Shown here piece by piece: positions 24,188-34,730 of a DNA stretch of 47,845 bases. Origin of the DNA: Deinococcus frigens DSM 12807 (GTDB lineage: Bacteria > Deinococcota > Deinococci > Deinococcales > Deinococcaceae); contig NZ_JNIW01000030.1 of assembly GCF_000701425.1 (NCBI RefSeq), positions 1 to 47,845 of the forward strand, in the 5' to 3' direction. A program made the translations under genes and the position numbers. Each line of letters begins with the position of its first letter. Positions within the stretch are counted from its first letter, which is position 1. The notes under the pieces are model-generated. The model was not told the DNA's origin. It worked only from the letters and a program-made list of their open reading frames with translations, and did no database searches.

Positions 24188-24823
24188 ATGCCCAACGCCC
24201 TGCACGTCATGAACGCCGGGGGCCACCTCTCCCCCGCCCTGGAAAACGAGGTGCGCGGGGTGGCGCAGGCCGCCCTGACCCGGCAGGCCGCGCGGCTGAG
24301 GCTGGACGGCGTGGATGTGGCCGTGTCCGTCTCGCCCTGGGGGCTGCCTGAGACGGGAATCTTCGGCTACGCGCCGCTGGACCATCTGGTGCAGATCACC
24401 CTTGACCCGGACAATCCCAATTTCGCCGCCAGTTGGCGCACCGAATTGCCCGCCGCCCTGGCCCACGAGCTGCACCACGCGCGGCGCTGGCAGGGGCCGG
24501 GCTACGGCCAAACGCTGCTGGAAGTGCTGGTCAGCGAGGGGCTGGCGCAGGTCAACGAGCTGGGCGAGCGCGCTGGGCAGCCGCCGCCCTACGCACGGGC
24601 CGGGGTTGAGCTGAACGCCTTGTGGGCGCGGGCCTTGCCCCTGCTGGACCGCAGCGATCACAATTTTGAGGCGTGGTTCTACGGCGCTGAGGCTGAAAGA
24701 TTGGCGCGCTGGAGCGGCTACAGCCTGGGCTATGAGCTGGTGCGCCGCCATCTGGCGCGGGTGGGCGGGGACGCCGCCGGGCAGGTCCACACGGCTGCCG
24801 GAGAGTTCAGAACGGCGTGGTAA
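24188..24823 (+). CDS. Putative zinc-dependent protease (DUF2268-like)
   Basis: 211 residues. The metallopeptidase-like motif AHELHHARRW (HExxH) is followed by VLVSEGLAQ, where Glu can act as third ligand, as in DUF2268 predicted Zn proteases. No signal peptide, so presumably cytoplasmic. Start ATG 24188, just after the DUF4173-like gene (5-nt gap after its stop), so co-transcription is possible. Confidence 0.75.
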   Translation: MPNALHVMNAGGHLSPALENEVRGVAQAALTRQAARLRLDGVDVAVSVSPWGLPETGIFGYAPLDHLVQITLDPDNPNFAASWRTELPAALAHELHHARRWQGPGYGQTLLEVLVSEGLAQVNELGERAGQPPPYARAGVELNALWARALPLLDRSDHNFEAWFYGAEAERLARWSGYSLGYELVRRHLARVGGDAAGQVHTAAGEFRTAW

Positions 24824-24877
24824 ACAGCCAAGACGCCGCCAATCTTCCGGGCGCAGGGCCGCCTTACCCTGAAGCCC

Positions 24878-25699
24878 ATGCCCGCCCCGCCCCCGCATGA
24901 GGACCTCAAGTCCGCCCGCCTGACCACGCTGGCCCACCTAGACGCGCTGCTGGAACGGCCCATGATCATCCTCAGTTTCGTGTGGCTGGGGCTGCTGGTG
25001 CTGGACCTGGTGCAGGGGCTATCGCCGCTGCTGCAAATCGTCAGCAACGTGATCTGGGGGCTGTTCGTGGTGGACTTCGTGCTGGCCATCGTGCTCGCGC
25101 CCGACAAGTCCGAGTACCTCAAGAAAAACTGGCTGACCGCCCTGAGCCTGATGCTGCCCGCGCTGCGGATTCTGCGCGCCTTCCGGGGGCTGCGGGCGCT
25201 GCGCGTGTTGCGCCTGACGCGCGGCACCAACCTGCTGCGGATTCTGACCAGCCTGAACCGGGGGCTGCGGACCTTACAGCGCACGCTGCGCCGCCGGGGC
25301 CTGGGCTTCGTGGTGGGCGCAACTGCGCTGGTGGCGCTGGCCGGGGCGGCGGGCATGGCGTCCTTCGAGGCGGGCGAGACCGGCGCGCCGCAGGGCTTCG
25401 GCCAGTGGCTGTACTGGGTGGGCATGCTGCTGACCAGCCTGGGGTCCGAATACTGGCCGGTGACCGCCGAGGGCCGCACGCTGACCTTTTTGCTGGCGCT
25501 GTACGGCTTCGCGGTCTTCGGGTACATCACGGCGGCGCTGGCCAGCCTGTTCGTGGGCGCGGATCAGGACGCCCCGCCCGACGACGATGACGACGAGGTG
25601 AACAACGCGGTCCTGCGCCGGGAACTGCGCGAACTGCGCGGCGAGATCGCGGGCCTACGCGGGGAACTGCGTCCCACACCAGAGCGCCGCGCCCCATAA
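24878..25699 (+). CDS. Voltage-gated-type ion channel with atypical pore
   Basis: 273 residues. Helices near residues 29-48, 55-78 and 85-100 lead to an S4-like arginine ladder (RILRAFRGLRALRVLRLTR). An S5 helix, a pore loop and an S6 helix (LTFLLALYGFAVFGYITAAL) follow. The pore reads MLLTSLGSEYWP, not the TxGYGD of classical K+ channels, so ion selectivity is uncertain. The tail has an acidic run (DDDDDE) and a heptad-like coiled coil (LRRELRELRGEIAGLRGELR) that may tetramerise it. It belongs to the bacterial ion-transport/potassium-channel-like proteins. Confidence 0.82.
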   Translation: MPAPPPHEDLKSARLTTLAHLDALLERPMIILSFVWLGLLVLDLVQGLSPLLQIVSNVIWGLFVVDFVLAIVLAPDKSEYLKKNWLTALSLMLPALRILRAFRGLRALRVLRLTRGTNLLRILTSLNRGLRTLQRTLRRRGLGFVVGATALVALAGAAGMASFEAGETGAPQGFGQWLYWVGMLLTSLGSEYWPVTAEGRTLTFLLALYGFAVFGYITAALASLFVGADQDAPPDDDDDEVNNAVLRRELRELRGEIAGLRGELRPTPERRAP

Positions 25700-25707
25700 T
25701 CAGGGGC

Positions 25708-26954
<1,247 letters not shown>

Positions 26955-26958
<4 letters not shown>

Positions 26959-27308
26959 AAGACAGAATAAATCTGAACGAGAAGCTCGGGCAATTTTCCA
27001 GGCACTGGTCCCCGCACACGGTCGGCGAGTTCAACGGCCATGATCTGATGGTGGTCAAAGTTCAGGGTGAGTTCAACTGGCACAGCCACGCAGACTCAGA
27101 TGACCTCTTTCTGGTCCTCCGTGGTGAACTGTTTATCCGCCTGAGAGACCGGGAAGTCAGGCTGAAACCGGGTGAGTTGTTCGTGGTCGCGCGCGGCGTC
27201 GAGCACCAGCCGTATGCCTTGCAGGAAACACATCTGCTGCTGATTGAACCCAGCGGCACGCCCAATACAGGAAACGCCGCCACCGCTGCCCCGCGCACCC
27301 TGATCTAA
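26955..27308 (+). CDS. Small cupin-domain protein
   Basis: 117 residues, single cupin barrel with metal-binding motif FNWHSHADSDDLFLVLRGEL and the second-motif His in RGVEHQPYAL. Start GTG 26955 overlaps the M24 peptidase stop (GTGA), so it is likely coupled. Many such small cupins are of unknown function. Confidence 0.85.
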
Positions 27309-27385
27309 AGCGGGGCCGACTGGTTTCCATTCCCCCTTAGCGTTCCCACAAGCACTCCCCGCCCCTCAGCGGTTAGGCTGGGGGC

Positions 27386-28069
27386 ATGGCGAACCTCAGC
27401 TCCTCGACAGTGATGCTCACGGGGGCAGGCGGCGCGCTCGCCACTGCGATTGCCCAGGAACTCGACGACGCGGGCGCGCAGATGGTGCTGGTGGGACGCG
27501 GCGAGGCCCTGGCCCGCGCCGCAGACCGGATTCCCGCCACCGAAGTGATCGACACCGATCTGTCGGACCCCGCCAGCGTGGCGCAATTGAAAAAAGTCAA
27601 GGTGGATATCCTGGTCCACACGGCGGGCGCGTACAGCATGCAGGCCGTGCAAAAGGCCACCACCGACGACCTGCGGGCCATGCTGGACGCCAATTTCCTG
27701 ACGCTGTTCCACGCGGTTCAGGGCGTGCTGCCCAACATGCTGAAGAACAAGGACGGCATCATCCTGGGCGTCAGCGCGGCGCAGGCGGCCCGCAACAGCG
27801 GCCCCGGCGCGGCGCTGTACACGGCGAGCAAGGCGGCGCTGGGCGCGTACCTGAACAGCCTGAACGACGAGCTGAAAGCAAAAGGCGTGCGCGGCTGCGT
27901 GCTGTACCCGATGGGCGCCATCGACACCCCGGCCAACCGCGACGCGGGCCTGAAGTGGGAAACGATGATCGACCCGCGCGGCCTCGCCAAGTCGGTGGCT
28001 CACATCCTGACCCGCCCAGACCGCGCGCACATCACGGACATCAAGGTGTACCCGGACGAGGAAGAGTAG
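27386..28069 (+). CDS. SDR family oxidoreductase
   Basis: 227 residues, short-chain dehydrogenase: TGAGGALATAIA (nucleotide binding), HTAGAYS in place of NNAG, and catalytic YTASKAAL. Substrate unknown. TTAGGCT about 6 nt before the ATG fits a leaderless start. Confidence 0.86.
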   Translation: MANLSSSTVMLTGAGGALATAIAQELDDAGAQMVLVGRGEALARAADRIPATEVIDTDLSDPASVAQLKKVKVDILVHTAGAYSMQAVQKATTDDLRAMLDANFLTLFHAVQGVLPNMLKNKDGIILGVSAAQAARNSGPGAALYTASKAALGAYLNSLNDELKAKGVRGCVLYPMGAIDTPANRDAGLKWETMIDPRGLAKSVAHILTRPDRAHITDIKVYPDEEE

Positions 28070-28131
28070 GACGCTGAAAGCTCAAACGCGGCCCTGGACG
28101 ACCCGCACAGCCTGATCAGGAGGTTGCCCCC

Positions 28132-28764
28132 ATGCCTGAACTCTCCACCCTGCTTGCCTTCGCTGCCGCCGCGCTGGCCCTGCTGCTGACGCCGGGGCCT
28201 TCGGTGCTGTACATCGTGGCGCGCAGCATTCAGGGTGGACGGCGGGCCGGTTTCGCGTCGGCACTGGGGGTGCAGGTGGGCGGGCTGGTGCATGTGCTGG
28301 CGGCGGCGGTGGGCCTTTCGGCGCTGGTGCTGTCGTCGGCGGTGCTGTTCAGCGCGGTCAAGTTGGCGGGCGCGGGCTACCTGATCTATCTGGGCATCAA
28401 AACGCTGCTGGGCCGTGACGCAAAGGTGGAATTGCCCACCATGACGCCGCGCAGCCTGGGGCAGATTTTCCGGCAGGGCGTGCTGGTCAATGTCCTGAAT
28501 CCTAAGACGGCGCTGTTTTTCCTGGCCTTTCTGCCGCAGTTCGTGCGCCCGGACCACGGCTCGGTGGCGGGGCAGACGCTGCTGCTGGGTGGGTTTTTTC
28601 TGGTTCTGGCCACCCTGAGCGACAGCATGTTTGCGCTGCTGGCCGGAAGCGTGGGGCGCAAGTTGCGCGGCAATCTGGTCTTTGCACGTCGGCAGAAATA
28701 CCTGACGGGCGGCGTGTACATGGCCCTAGGCGTGGGAACGGCGACGGTGGGGCATGGGCCGTGA
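28132..28764 (+). CDS. LysE/RhtB-family amino-acid exporter
   Basis: 210 residues with about six membrane helices and the family signature LLTPGPSVLYIVARSIQGGRRAG near the N-terminus plus NPKTALFFLAFLPQF. It should export an amino acid or derivative across the cytoplasmic membrane. AGGAGG precedes the ATG. Overlaps the following DinB-fold gene by GTGA. Confidence 0.9.
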   Translation: MPELSTLLAFAAAALALLLTPGPSVLYIVARSIQGGRRAGFASALGVQVGGLVHVLAAAVGLSALVLSSAVLFSAVKLAGAGYLIYLGIKTLLGRDAKVELPTMTPRSLGQIFRQGVLVNVLNPKTALFFLAFLPQFVRPDHGSVAGQTLLLGGFFLVLATLSDSMFALLAGSVGRKLRGNLVFARRQKYLTGGVYMALGVGTATVGHGP

Positions 28765-29252
28765 CCCCGAAGATGCTGTATGGGCCGCCTCCCGCCACGC
28801 TGCAACTTCTGCTGGATGACCCCGCCGAACATGATTTCCCCTGTGCCGAACGTCTGCTGAGCGGGCTGACGCCCCAGCAGGCCGTGGAAGTGCCCCCCGG
28901 ACTCTCCCATTCCATCGCGGGCATTCTGGCGCACATGCATGCCAATGTCGTGTTCAATCTGGGGCTGGTTCAGAGTGAGGACCCTCCCTCGTTCCGGCCA
29001 CCCGGCGACGCCTGGCCGTCCGTGTCCGCCAGGGAGTGGCCGCCCCTGGTCCAGGCATTTCTGGCCGATATGGCGCGGCTGGGGCAGATCGCGCAGGACG
29101 CTCAGGAGCTTGAGCGCAGGCTGTATCCGGCCACCTCCACAGAGCCGGGCTGGACGGTGGGCTACAAACTCGCGGCCAGCGTCGCCAAGCACAATGCCTA
29201 TCACTTCGGGCAGATCGCGCTGATCCGGCGGCTACTGGGGGCCTGGGAGTGA
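28761..29252 (+). CDS. DinB-fold protein
   Basis: 163 residues. Three His positions fit a DinB metal site: HSIAGILAHMHANV and AKHNAYHFGQIALIRRLLGAW. GTG start at 28761 overlaps the LysE stop. Biochemical function unknown. It is the second DinB-type gene in the window and, like the first, is coupled to an upstream gene. Confidence 0.8.
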   Translation: MTPKMLYGPPPATLQLLLDDPAEHDFPCAERLLSGLTPQQAVEVPPGLSHSIAGILAHMHANVVFNLGLVQSEDPPSFRPPGDAWPSVSAREWPPLVQAFLADMARLGQIAQDAQELERRLYPATSTEPGWTVGYKLAASVAKHNAYHFGQIALIRRLLGAWE

Positions 29253-29307
29253 GGCGTCCTCTCCTTCCCGTCCGCCACCCTGCGCCCCGCTTGGGTACAC
29301 TGCGGGC

Positions 29308-29763
29308 ATGCAAAAGACCGCGCCCCTACAAATCGCCGACCCGCTGGGCGTTCCCGGTGCGCCGCAGGAAACGCTGAGCGCCGTGATGGCCCATCTGGAA
29401 CAGCACTCGGCAGAGGGCGCGGCAGGACAGTTGATCGTGGTCACGGACCGCCAGGGGGACCGGGACCGCGCGGGCTACGCGGCGGTGCTGATCGCGGGGC
29501 CGGTGGTGACGGTGGCGGCCCAGGCGTTCGGGCCGCGCTTCGGGCACTCCGGCATGGAGGCGCTGGAGCAACTGGTGCGCTGGGCGCAGGACCACGGGTG
29601 GCCGGTGCGTGAAACGGTCCTGAACGTCTCGGACTTCACGCGCGTGATCGACGAGCCGGACACCCGTGAAATCAGAAAGCTGGTGGCCGCCAGCAACCCC
29701 AGCGATCCGGGCATCTATCTGGTGTGGCCCGCAGCCTGGAAAGAGGAACGCTGGCAGGACTGA
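29308..29763 (+). CDS. Conserved hypothetical protein
   Basis: 151 residues, soluble, mixed alpha/beta; no domain recognised. The TACACT box (29296-29301), 6 nt before ATG, fits a leaderless promoter, and codon use is typical for the genome, so it is most likely real. The central VVTDRQGDRDRAGYAAVLIAG reads as a beta-strand core. Confidence 0.7.
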   Translation: MQKTAPLQIADPLGVPGAPQETLSAVMAHLEQHSAEGAAGQLIVVTDRQGDRDRAGYAAVLIAGPVVTVAAQAFGPRFGHSGMEALEQLVRWAQDHGWPVRETVLNVSDFTRVIDEPDTREIRKLVAASNPSDPGIYLVWPAAWKEERWQD

Positions 29764-30691
29764 CCTTCCGGGCTGGACTCTCAGACCTGACCGCGCACAC
29801 GAAGACCGGGCCTCTGGCGCATCGGTCAGAAGAGTGGTGGGAGTGGTGGACATTTGACCGAACGGGCGGGCCAACATCCTGGGGAGGAAAAGCGTCCTCA
29901 TGGGTGTCCGTCCATGACGACCGTCTGTACTGCCCAGGACAGTGAGTGAATTTTGCCGAGCGTCTGGGACGGGGACAGTTCCGGAGAAGAGCATGGACGC
30001 GTCCAGTTGTCTTTTTCTGTGATGCGGTCATTCGGACCCAAGGCTTCAGAAGAGACGCCTCATCAGGTCAGGACCTGAACCGCACTCCGTCTCAGTCTCC
30101 CTCGGCCTCGACGGTTCTCGCGGCCAGCATCAGCCAGCGCGGAGACGTGGGCGGACCTGCCGTCATCCCACAGACATCCTGTGGCCATCCCGTAGCCACC
30201 CCGTGGGCGATGTGGAGTTTTCGCCGTCCCGACCTTGACAAAAGGCGTGGTTCCGGGGCCAGTGAACCGCCCACAGGCGGCGGCGATGGGGGGGAAGCGG
30301 GGGCACCCGTGGCTTTTTTTTGCCCGTTCCCTGGCGGCAGAAAAAGGCGTGTGGGTGGGCATCGGACAGTGGCACGCAGCTCAGCGGTTGACCGCCAGGT
30401 CAGATTTCAGCGTGCCTAACACGTTTTCTTGAATGATTGGGGTAAGAGTTCGGGTGGCAGGATGGCATTCGGGTGATCGGCACCTGCCCCCCTCTCCCCT
30501 TGTGCCGCCCCACTTTCCCCACCCTGTTGCTTGACGCTGTTGCTGGCTGGGCGGCTGCGTCTTCCCTGATCGTCTCCGCTGCCCGCCGTGGCCCGTTTCC
30601 ACCGCTTCTCTCCTGTCCATTCCCGTAATGCTGCGTTTTCTCTGCCAGGACCGAACACTCAAAGCGTCGATGGACGCGAGGTAACTTCAGC
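29764..30691. other. Long non-coding interval, no gene recognised
   Basis: About 930 nt. The open frames here are low-complexity, Arg/Pro/Gly-rich and lack start signals, so I do not call any. Small hairpins are visible (GAGGA/TCCTC near 29884; CCACAG/CTGTGG near 30167), and a TTGACA near 30236 has no good -10 partner. It could hold an unrecognised RNA, a degraded gene or a long leader of the GGDEF-EAL gene. I found no c-di-GMP riboswitch or RNase P signature. Confidence 0.4.
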
Positions 30692-33475
30692 GTGACTCCT
30701 CCCCTGTCCAAATCCAAGCGCGCGGTCCAGACCACTGCGGTCCAGACCACTGCGGTTCAGCCGCGTGCTGACCATTCCAGCGCCGATCATTCCAGCGCGG
30801 CGCTGCACACGGCCCTGCGCGATCTGCTGAGTGCCCACGCGCCGCAAGCAGCGCTGCTGGCGTGGGTGGGCGGGGCGGTGCTGCGCCTGAAGGGCGGAAC
30901 CCTGGAGGAGTGCGGCCCGGAACTGGAGCCGCCCGATGCATGGCTGGAGAGCGGCGAGATGACCTGGCTCGCGCGTGACGGCGAGTTGCTGGGGCTGCTG
31001 TGGAGCGACGGCGGGCCAGACAGTGGGCCGGTGTCGCCCACGGCGGTAGAGGTGCTGACCATGCTGCTGGCGGCCTCGCGTCCGGACAGTGGGGGTCGCG
31101 AGGCCGAGGTGCTGGTCACGCAACTGCCGGTGGCCACGGCGTGGCTGACCCCTGAACTGGTGTTCCGGCGGGTCAGCCGCCCGTTTCTGGAACTGCTTGA
31201 CTTGAGCGAAGCCGGGGTGCTGGGCCGCACGGTGGCCGAGCTGCTGCCCGGACGCCCGGAGCTGGTGCAGGCCCTTCAGGGCGCGGTGGCGGGCCGGTCG
31301 GTGCGGCTGCCCGACGAGCGGCTGACGGCGGAGCCGCAAGAGGCGGGTGCCGCGCACCCGGCGCGCTGGGTGCGCGGCGCGGCGCGGCCCTATCTGGGCG
31401 GCTGGGGCGCGGGCGTGATGCTGACCTTGCAGGACGTGAGCGGTGAGTACGAGCGGGCCGCGCGGGTCTCCGCGCTGCTGGACACCCGCACCCCCGCCGC
31501 GCTGCTGACCGAGGACGGCACCGTGCTGCACGCCAGCCCCGGCCTGAGCGAACTGGCCCCGCAGACGCCTGGGCAGCCGGTCCCGGCACTGATCGGCGCG
31601 CCGCTGTGGGTCTGGCCCGGCTTTGAGGGCGCGTCCTCGGTGGCGGTTCACAACCTGGTGCGGCTGGCCGCAGGCGGGGGCGCGGCGCAGGCTGACGTGA
31701 AACTGGCCAGCGGCGAACTGCTGACCCTGACCGTGCGCCGCTCCTCTGAAAGTGGGCTGCTGGTGGCCGAGAGCGTGGGCGCGCCGGTGGGCGGCGCGGT
31801 CCCGCTGGGCCTGATCTCGCAGATCCTGGCCCTGTCCGAGGACGCCACCGTGCTGGTGGACGCCGCTGGCCGGGCGCAACTGATCAACGAGCGCGCGGCG
31901 GCACTGCTGGGCGTGGAGGCCCCCCGCCTGGTGGGCCTGGGTTTAACGCGGGTGCTGGGCGAACTGGGGGTCAGGGTGTTCTCGCTGGACGGGCAACCGC
32001 TGTCCCTGCCCAACTGGCGGAGCCTGTCGTCGCTGCCGCGCCGTGAGGTGCTGCTGGCGCTGCCCGGCCACTCGCTGCGCCACATAGAACTGCGCGTCAC
32101 TCCCGTCGGGCCGCAGGTGGGCAACCCGGACGCCGCCCAGCGGGGCAGCGCGGCGGCAGGCGGACTGCTGCTGACCCTGCGCGACGTGACCGTGCTGCGC
32201 CGCGCCGAGGCCAAGATGCACCACGACGCCCGCCACGACGCCCTGACCAGCCTGCGTAACCGTGTGGGCCTGCGCGAGGATCTGGCGGCGCTGGACGCGG
32301 CGGGGGCAAGGACGGGCGCGCTGGTCTGCTTGAACATCGACGAGTTCGGTGCCCTGAACACCGCGCTGGGGCGGGTGGCCTGTGACCGGCTGCTGCTCGG
32401 CCTGGCGGCCCGCCTGAGCGACCTAGCGGCAAAGGGCGGCGGCAACGCCGCCCGGCTGGAAGGCGGCACCTTCGCCGCGCTGCTGCCGGGACTGGAGATT
32501 CGCGGCGCGCTGGACACCGTGCGCCGGTCCCTGAGCGTTCCGCTGCGCTACGGCCCGCGCGAGATGCCCCTGACCTTTGGGCTGGGGGTGAGCGCGCTGG
32601 ACGGGGAGGCCGAGGACGTGGTCTCGAACGCCGAGATCGCCGTGCACCACGCCCGGCAGCAGGGCCGGGGCGGCACCGGCGTCTACACGCCCGCCCTGCG
32701 CGCCGGGGTCCGCAGCGCCTACGCGCTGGAAGAGGACCTGCGCGGCGCGCTGAGCGCCCGTGAGTTCGCGCTGCTGTACCAGCCGGTGCTGGACCTGAAG
32801 ACGGGCAGGCTGCTGGGCGCAGAAGCCCTGCTGCGCTGGCAGCACCCCGAACTGGGCCTGCTGCCGCCCAGCCACTTTCTGGAGACGGCGGGCCGCAGTG
32901 ACCTGATCACCCATATCGGCGAGTGGGTGGTCGAGGAAGCCGTGGCCAGCCGGGACCGCGTACGGGCCGAAGCGGCGTCCCCCGAGTGGCAGGTCAGCGT
33001 CAACCTCAGCCTGGAAGAACTGCGCCGCAGCGAGGGCCTGAGCCGCCTGCTGCCGCTGCTGAGCGCCCAGGGAGCGCCGGATATCGAGGTCACGGCGGGC
33101 AGCCTGCTGGACCACAGCGAGGAAACGCTGAGAATGCTCGAACAACTGCGCGCCCACGGCGCACGCCTGAGCGTGGATGATTTCGGCGACGGCGCGGGCA
33201 GTAGCCTCAGCGCCCTGACCCGTTTTCCCCTCAGCGCCATCAAGTTGCACCCCACCCTGACCGCCCGATTGCCCGGCGATCAGCGGGTGGTCACGCTAAT
33301 CGGGGCCACCATCGACCTGGCGCACCGCCTGGGCCTGAGCGTGACCGCAGTGGGCGTGGAGCGACCCGAACAGCTCGGCATGCTGCGTGAGCTGGGCTGC
33401 GACGCCGCGCAGGGCTACGCGGTCTGCCCGCCGCTGCCCGAGGCCGAGCTGCTGACCTGGCTCGCGCAGCGTTGA
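30692..33475 (+). CDS. PAS-GGDEF-EAL protein with both catalytic domains degenerate
   Basis: 927 residues. The first 500 hold two or three PAS/GAF-like sensor regions; GGDEF (about 520-670) and EAL (about 680-920) follow. The GGDEF active site reads RLEGGTF (about residue 588), which has lost the signature. In EAL, the EAL motif itself (about 709), NLS, VDDFG and IKLH are seen. However, ELTES has become EVTAG (about 798) and AEGVE has become AVGVE (about 885), so two metal-binding Glu are missing. It is likely a c-di-GMP receptor or scaffold rather than an enzyme. No membrane segments. GTG start 30692. Two in-frame 15-bp tandem duplications lie in the first 110 nt. Confidence 0.88.
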   Translation: MTPPLSKSKRAVQTTAVQTTAVQPRADHSSADHSSAALHTALRDLLSAHAPQAALLAWVGGAVLRLKGGTLEECGPELEPPDAWLESGEMTWLARDGELLGLLWSDGGPDSGPVSPTAVEVLTMLLAASRPDSGGREAEVLVTQLPVATAWLTPELVFRRVSRPFLELLDLSEAGVLGRTVAELLPGRPELVQALQGAVAGRSVRLPDERLTAEPQEAGAAHPARWVRGAARPYLGGWGAGVMLTLQDVSGEYERAARVSALLDTRTPAALLTEDGTVLHASPGLSELAPQTPGQPVPALIGAPLWVWPGFEGASSVAVHNLVRLAAGGGAAQADVKLASGELLTLTVRRSSESGLLVAESVGAPVGGAVPLGLISQILALSEDATVLVDAAGRAQLINERAAALLGVEAPRLVGLGLTRVLGELGVRVFSLDGQPLSLPNWRSLSSLPRREVLLALPGHSLRHIELRVTPVGPQVGNPDAAQRGSAAAGGLLLTLRDVTVLRRAEAKMHHDARHDALTSLRNRVGLREDLAALDAAGARTGALVCLNIDEFGALNTALGRVACDRLLLGLAARLSDLAAKGGGNAARLEGGTFAALLPGLEIRGALDTVRRSLSVPLRYGPREMPLTFGLGVSALDGEAEDVVSNAEIAVHHARQQGRGGTGVYTPALRAGVRSAYALEEDLRGALSAREFALLYQPVLDLKTGRLLGAEALLRWQHPELGLLPPSHFLETAGRSDLITHIGEWVVEEAVASRDRVRAEAASPEWQVSVNLSLEELRRSEGLSRLLPLLSAQGAPDIEVTAGSLLDHSEETLRMLEQLRAHGARLSVDDFGDGAGSSLSALTRFPLSAIKLHPTLTARLPGDQRVVTLIGATIDLAHRLGLSVTAVGVERPEQLGMLRELGCDAAQGYAVCPPLPEAELLTWLAQR
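30722..30799. repeat. Two 15-bp tandem duplications at the start of the GGDEF-EAL gene
   Basis: GCGGTCCAGACCACT is repeated exactly at 30722-30736 and 30737-30751 (QTTAVQTTAV). GACCATTCCAGCGCC (30770) is followed by GATCATTCCAGCGCG (30785), 13 of 15 identical (ADHSSADHSS). Both keep the frame in a disordered N-terminus. Confidence 0.92.
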
Positions 33476-33548
33476 GTGCTGCTTTAGCAAACTTTCTGAA
33501 GGTAAGGCGACATACCCTCTGGGGACAGGCCGGATGATCTGGTGAGGC

Positions 33549-33923
33549 ATGACCACCACTGAAGAGTTCATGAGCGCGCTGCAAAACGCCGAGTCCAGCC
33601 AGGACCCCTCGGGGCTGGTGGCCCTACACGCCGGGGACGTGACCCTGAGCAACCTGACCACAAAAACCTGGAAGGGCACCGACGGGGCGCAGGCGTTCTG
33701 GGAATCATACCTGAGCGACTTTGCCGAGATCCACAGCGAATTCACCCACCACCACGAGGCGGATGGCCTGGGCGTGATGGAGTGGAACGCCAGCGGCAAG
33801 CTCAAGAACGGCGACGACATCGAGTACCGGGGCGTCAGCATCATCGAGATCAAGGACGGCAAGGTGGGGGCCTTCCGCACATACTACGACAGCGCCGCCT
33901 TCGTGAAGCCCGCGCAGGAGTAA
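33549..33923 (+). CDS. NTF2/SnoaL-like protein
   Basis: 124 residues with an NTF2-fold pattern (N-terminal helix, WKGTDGAQAFWESYLSDF, C-terminal IIEIKDGKVGAFRTYYD). SnoaL-like proteins bind or isomerise small hydrophobic ligands; this one has no assigned role. No clear ribosome site. Confidence 0.8.
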   Translation: MTTTEEFMSALQNAESSQDPSGLVALHAGDVTLSNLTTKTWKGTDGAQAFWESYLSDFAEIHSEFTHHHEADGLGVMEWNASGKLKNGDDIEYRGVSIIEIKDGKVGAFRTYYDSAAFVKPAQE

Positions 33924-34001
33924 TCCGTCCCATCTCACTGGCCCTCTGGAATTGGGGGTCTTTATGCTGGCCCGGGGCCGCCTTGCCCTAGACTGCCCGG
34001 C

Positions 34002-34730
34002 ATGTTGCTGTATGGAAGGAATCCGGTCCTTGAGGCCCTGCGAGACGGGCGGGTGGGCGAGGTGCTGGTGGCGCGCGGCGTCGAGGAAAGCTTCGTGGCC
34101 GAGCTGAAGGCCGCGCTTGGGGAAAGCGGCGTGCGCCTGCGTTTTGCCCCGCGCATCGAGCTGGACCAGTTGGCCGGGACCACCGCCCATCAGGGCGTGC
34201 TGGCCGAGGTGGAGGACCTGGCCTGGGCCAGCGTGGACGACATCCTGGACCGCGCCGAGGCCAGGGGCGAGGAACTGCTGATCGTGCTGCTGGACGGCAT
34301 CACCGATCCGCGCAATTTCGGGGCCATCATCCGCAGCGCCGAGGTGCTGGGTGCGCACGGCGTGGTGGTGGAGGAACGCCGCAGCGCGCCGCTGTCGCCG
34401 GTGGTGGCAAAAACGGCGGCGGGGGCCACCAGTCACCTGCCGGTGGCGCAGACCAAGAACCTGCCCCGGTTGATCGACGCCTTAAAGGAGGACCGGGTGT
34501 GGGTCTACGGCGCGGCGGGCGAGTCCGCGCAGGACGTCACCAAGACCGATTTCAGCGGGCGCGTGGCCCTGGTGGTGGGCGCGGAGGGCGAGGGCCTGCG
34601 CCGCCTGGTGCGCGAGAAATGCGACGTGCTGGTGGGCATCCCCACGCGGGGGCAGGTGGACAGCCTGAACGCCTCGGTAGCGGCGGGCATCCTGATCCAC
34701 GAGGTGATGCGCGGGCGCGGCAAGGCATGA
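34002..34730 (+). CDS. rlmB: TrmH/SpoU-family RNA 2'-O-methyltransferase, RlmB-like
   Basis: 242 residues. N-terminal substrate-binding domain (LYGRNPVLEALRDGRVGEVLVARG), then the knotted SpoU domain with motif 1 (LDGITDPRNFGAIIRSAEVLGAHGVV), motif 2 (VALVVGAEGEGL) and motif 3 (IPTRGQVDSLNASVAAGILIHE). RlmB methylates a conserved 23S rRNA guanosine (Gm2251 in E. coli). TAGACT (33989-33994), 7 nt before ATG, suggests a leaderless mRNA. Overlaps the epimerase gene (ATGA). Confidence 0.92.
   Translation: MLLYGRNPVLEALRDGRVGEVLVARGVEESFVAELKAALGESGVRLRFAPRIELDQLAGTTAHQGVLAEVEDLAWASVDDILDRAEARGEELLIVLLDGITDPRNFGAIIRSAEVLGAHGVVVEERRSAPLSPVVAKTAAGATSHLPVAQTKNLPRLIDALKEDRVWVYGAAGESAQDVTKTDFSGRVALVVGAEGEGLRRLVREKCDVLVGIPTRGQVDSLNASVAAGILIHEVMRGRGKA

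Noticed and set aside
29946..30419. 157-codon plus-strand frame in the long spacer
   Set aside because: Arg/Pro/Gly-rich, no start signal, no domain pattern, and several equally long frames overlap it; typical of non-coding GC-rich DNA.
30381..30750. Minus-strand frames upstream of the GGDEF-EAL gene
   Set aside because: Low-complexity composition and overlap with the likely leader; no support.
34499..34726. N-terminal extension of the aldose epimerase
   Set aside because: It is a shadow of rlmB; homology and the ATGA overlap place the start at 34727.
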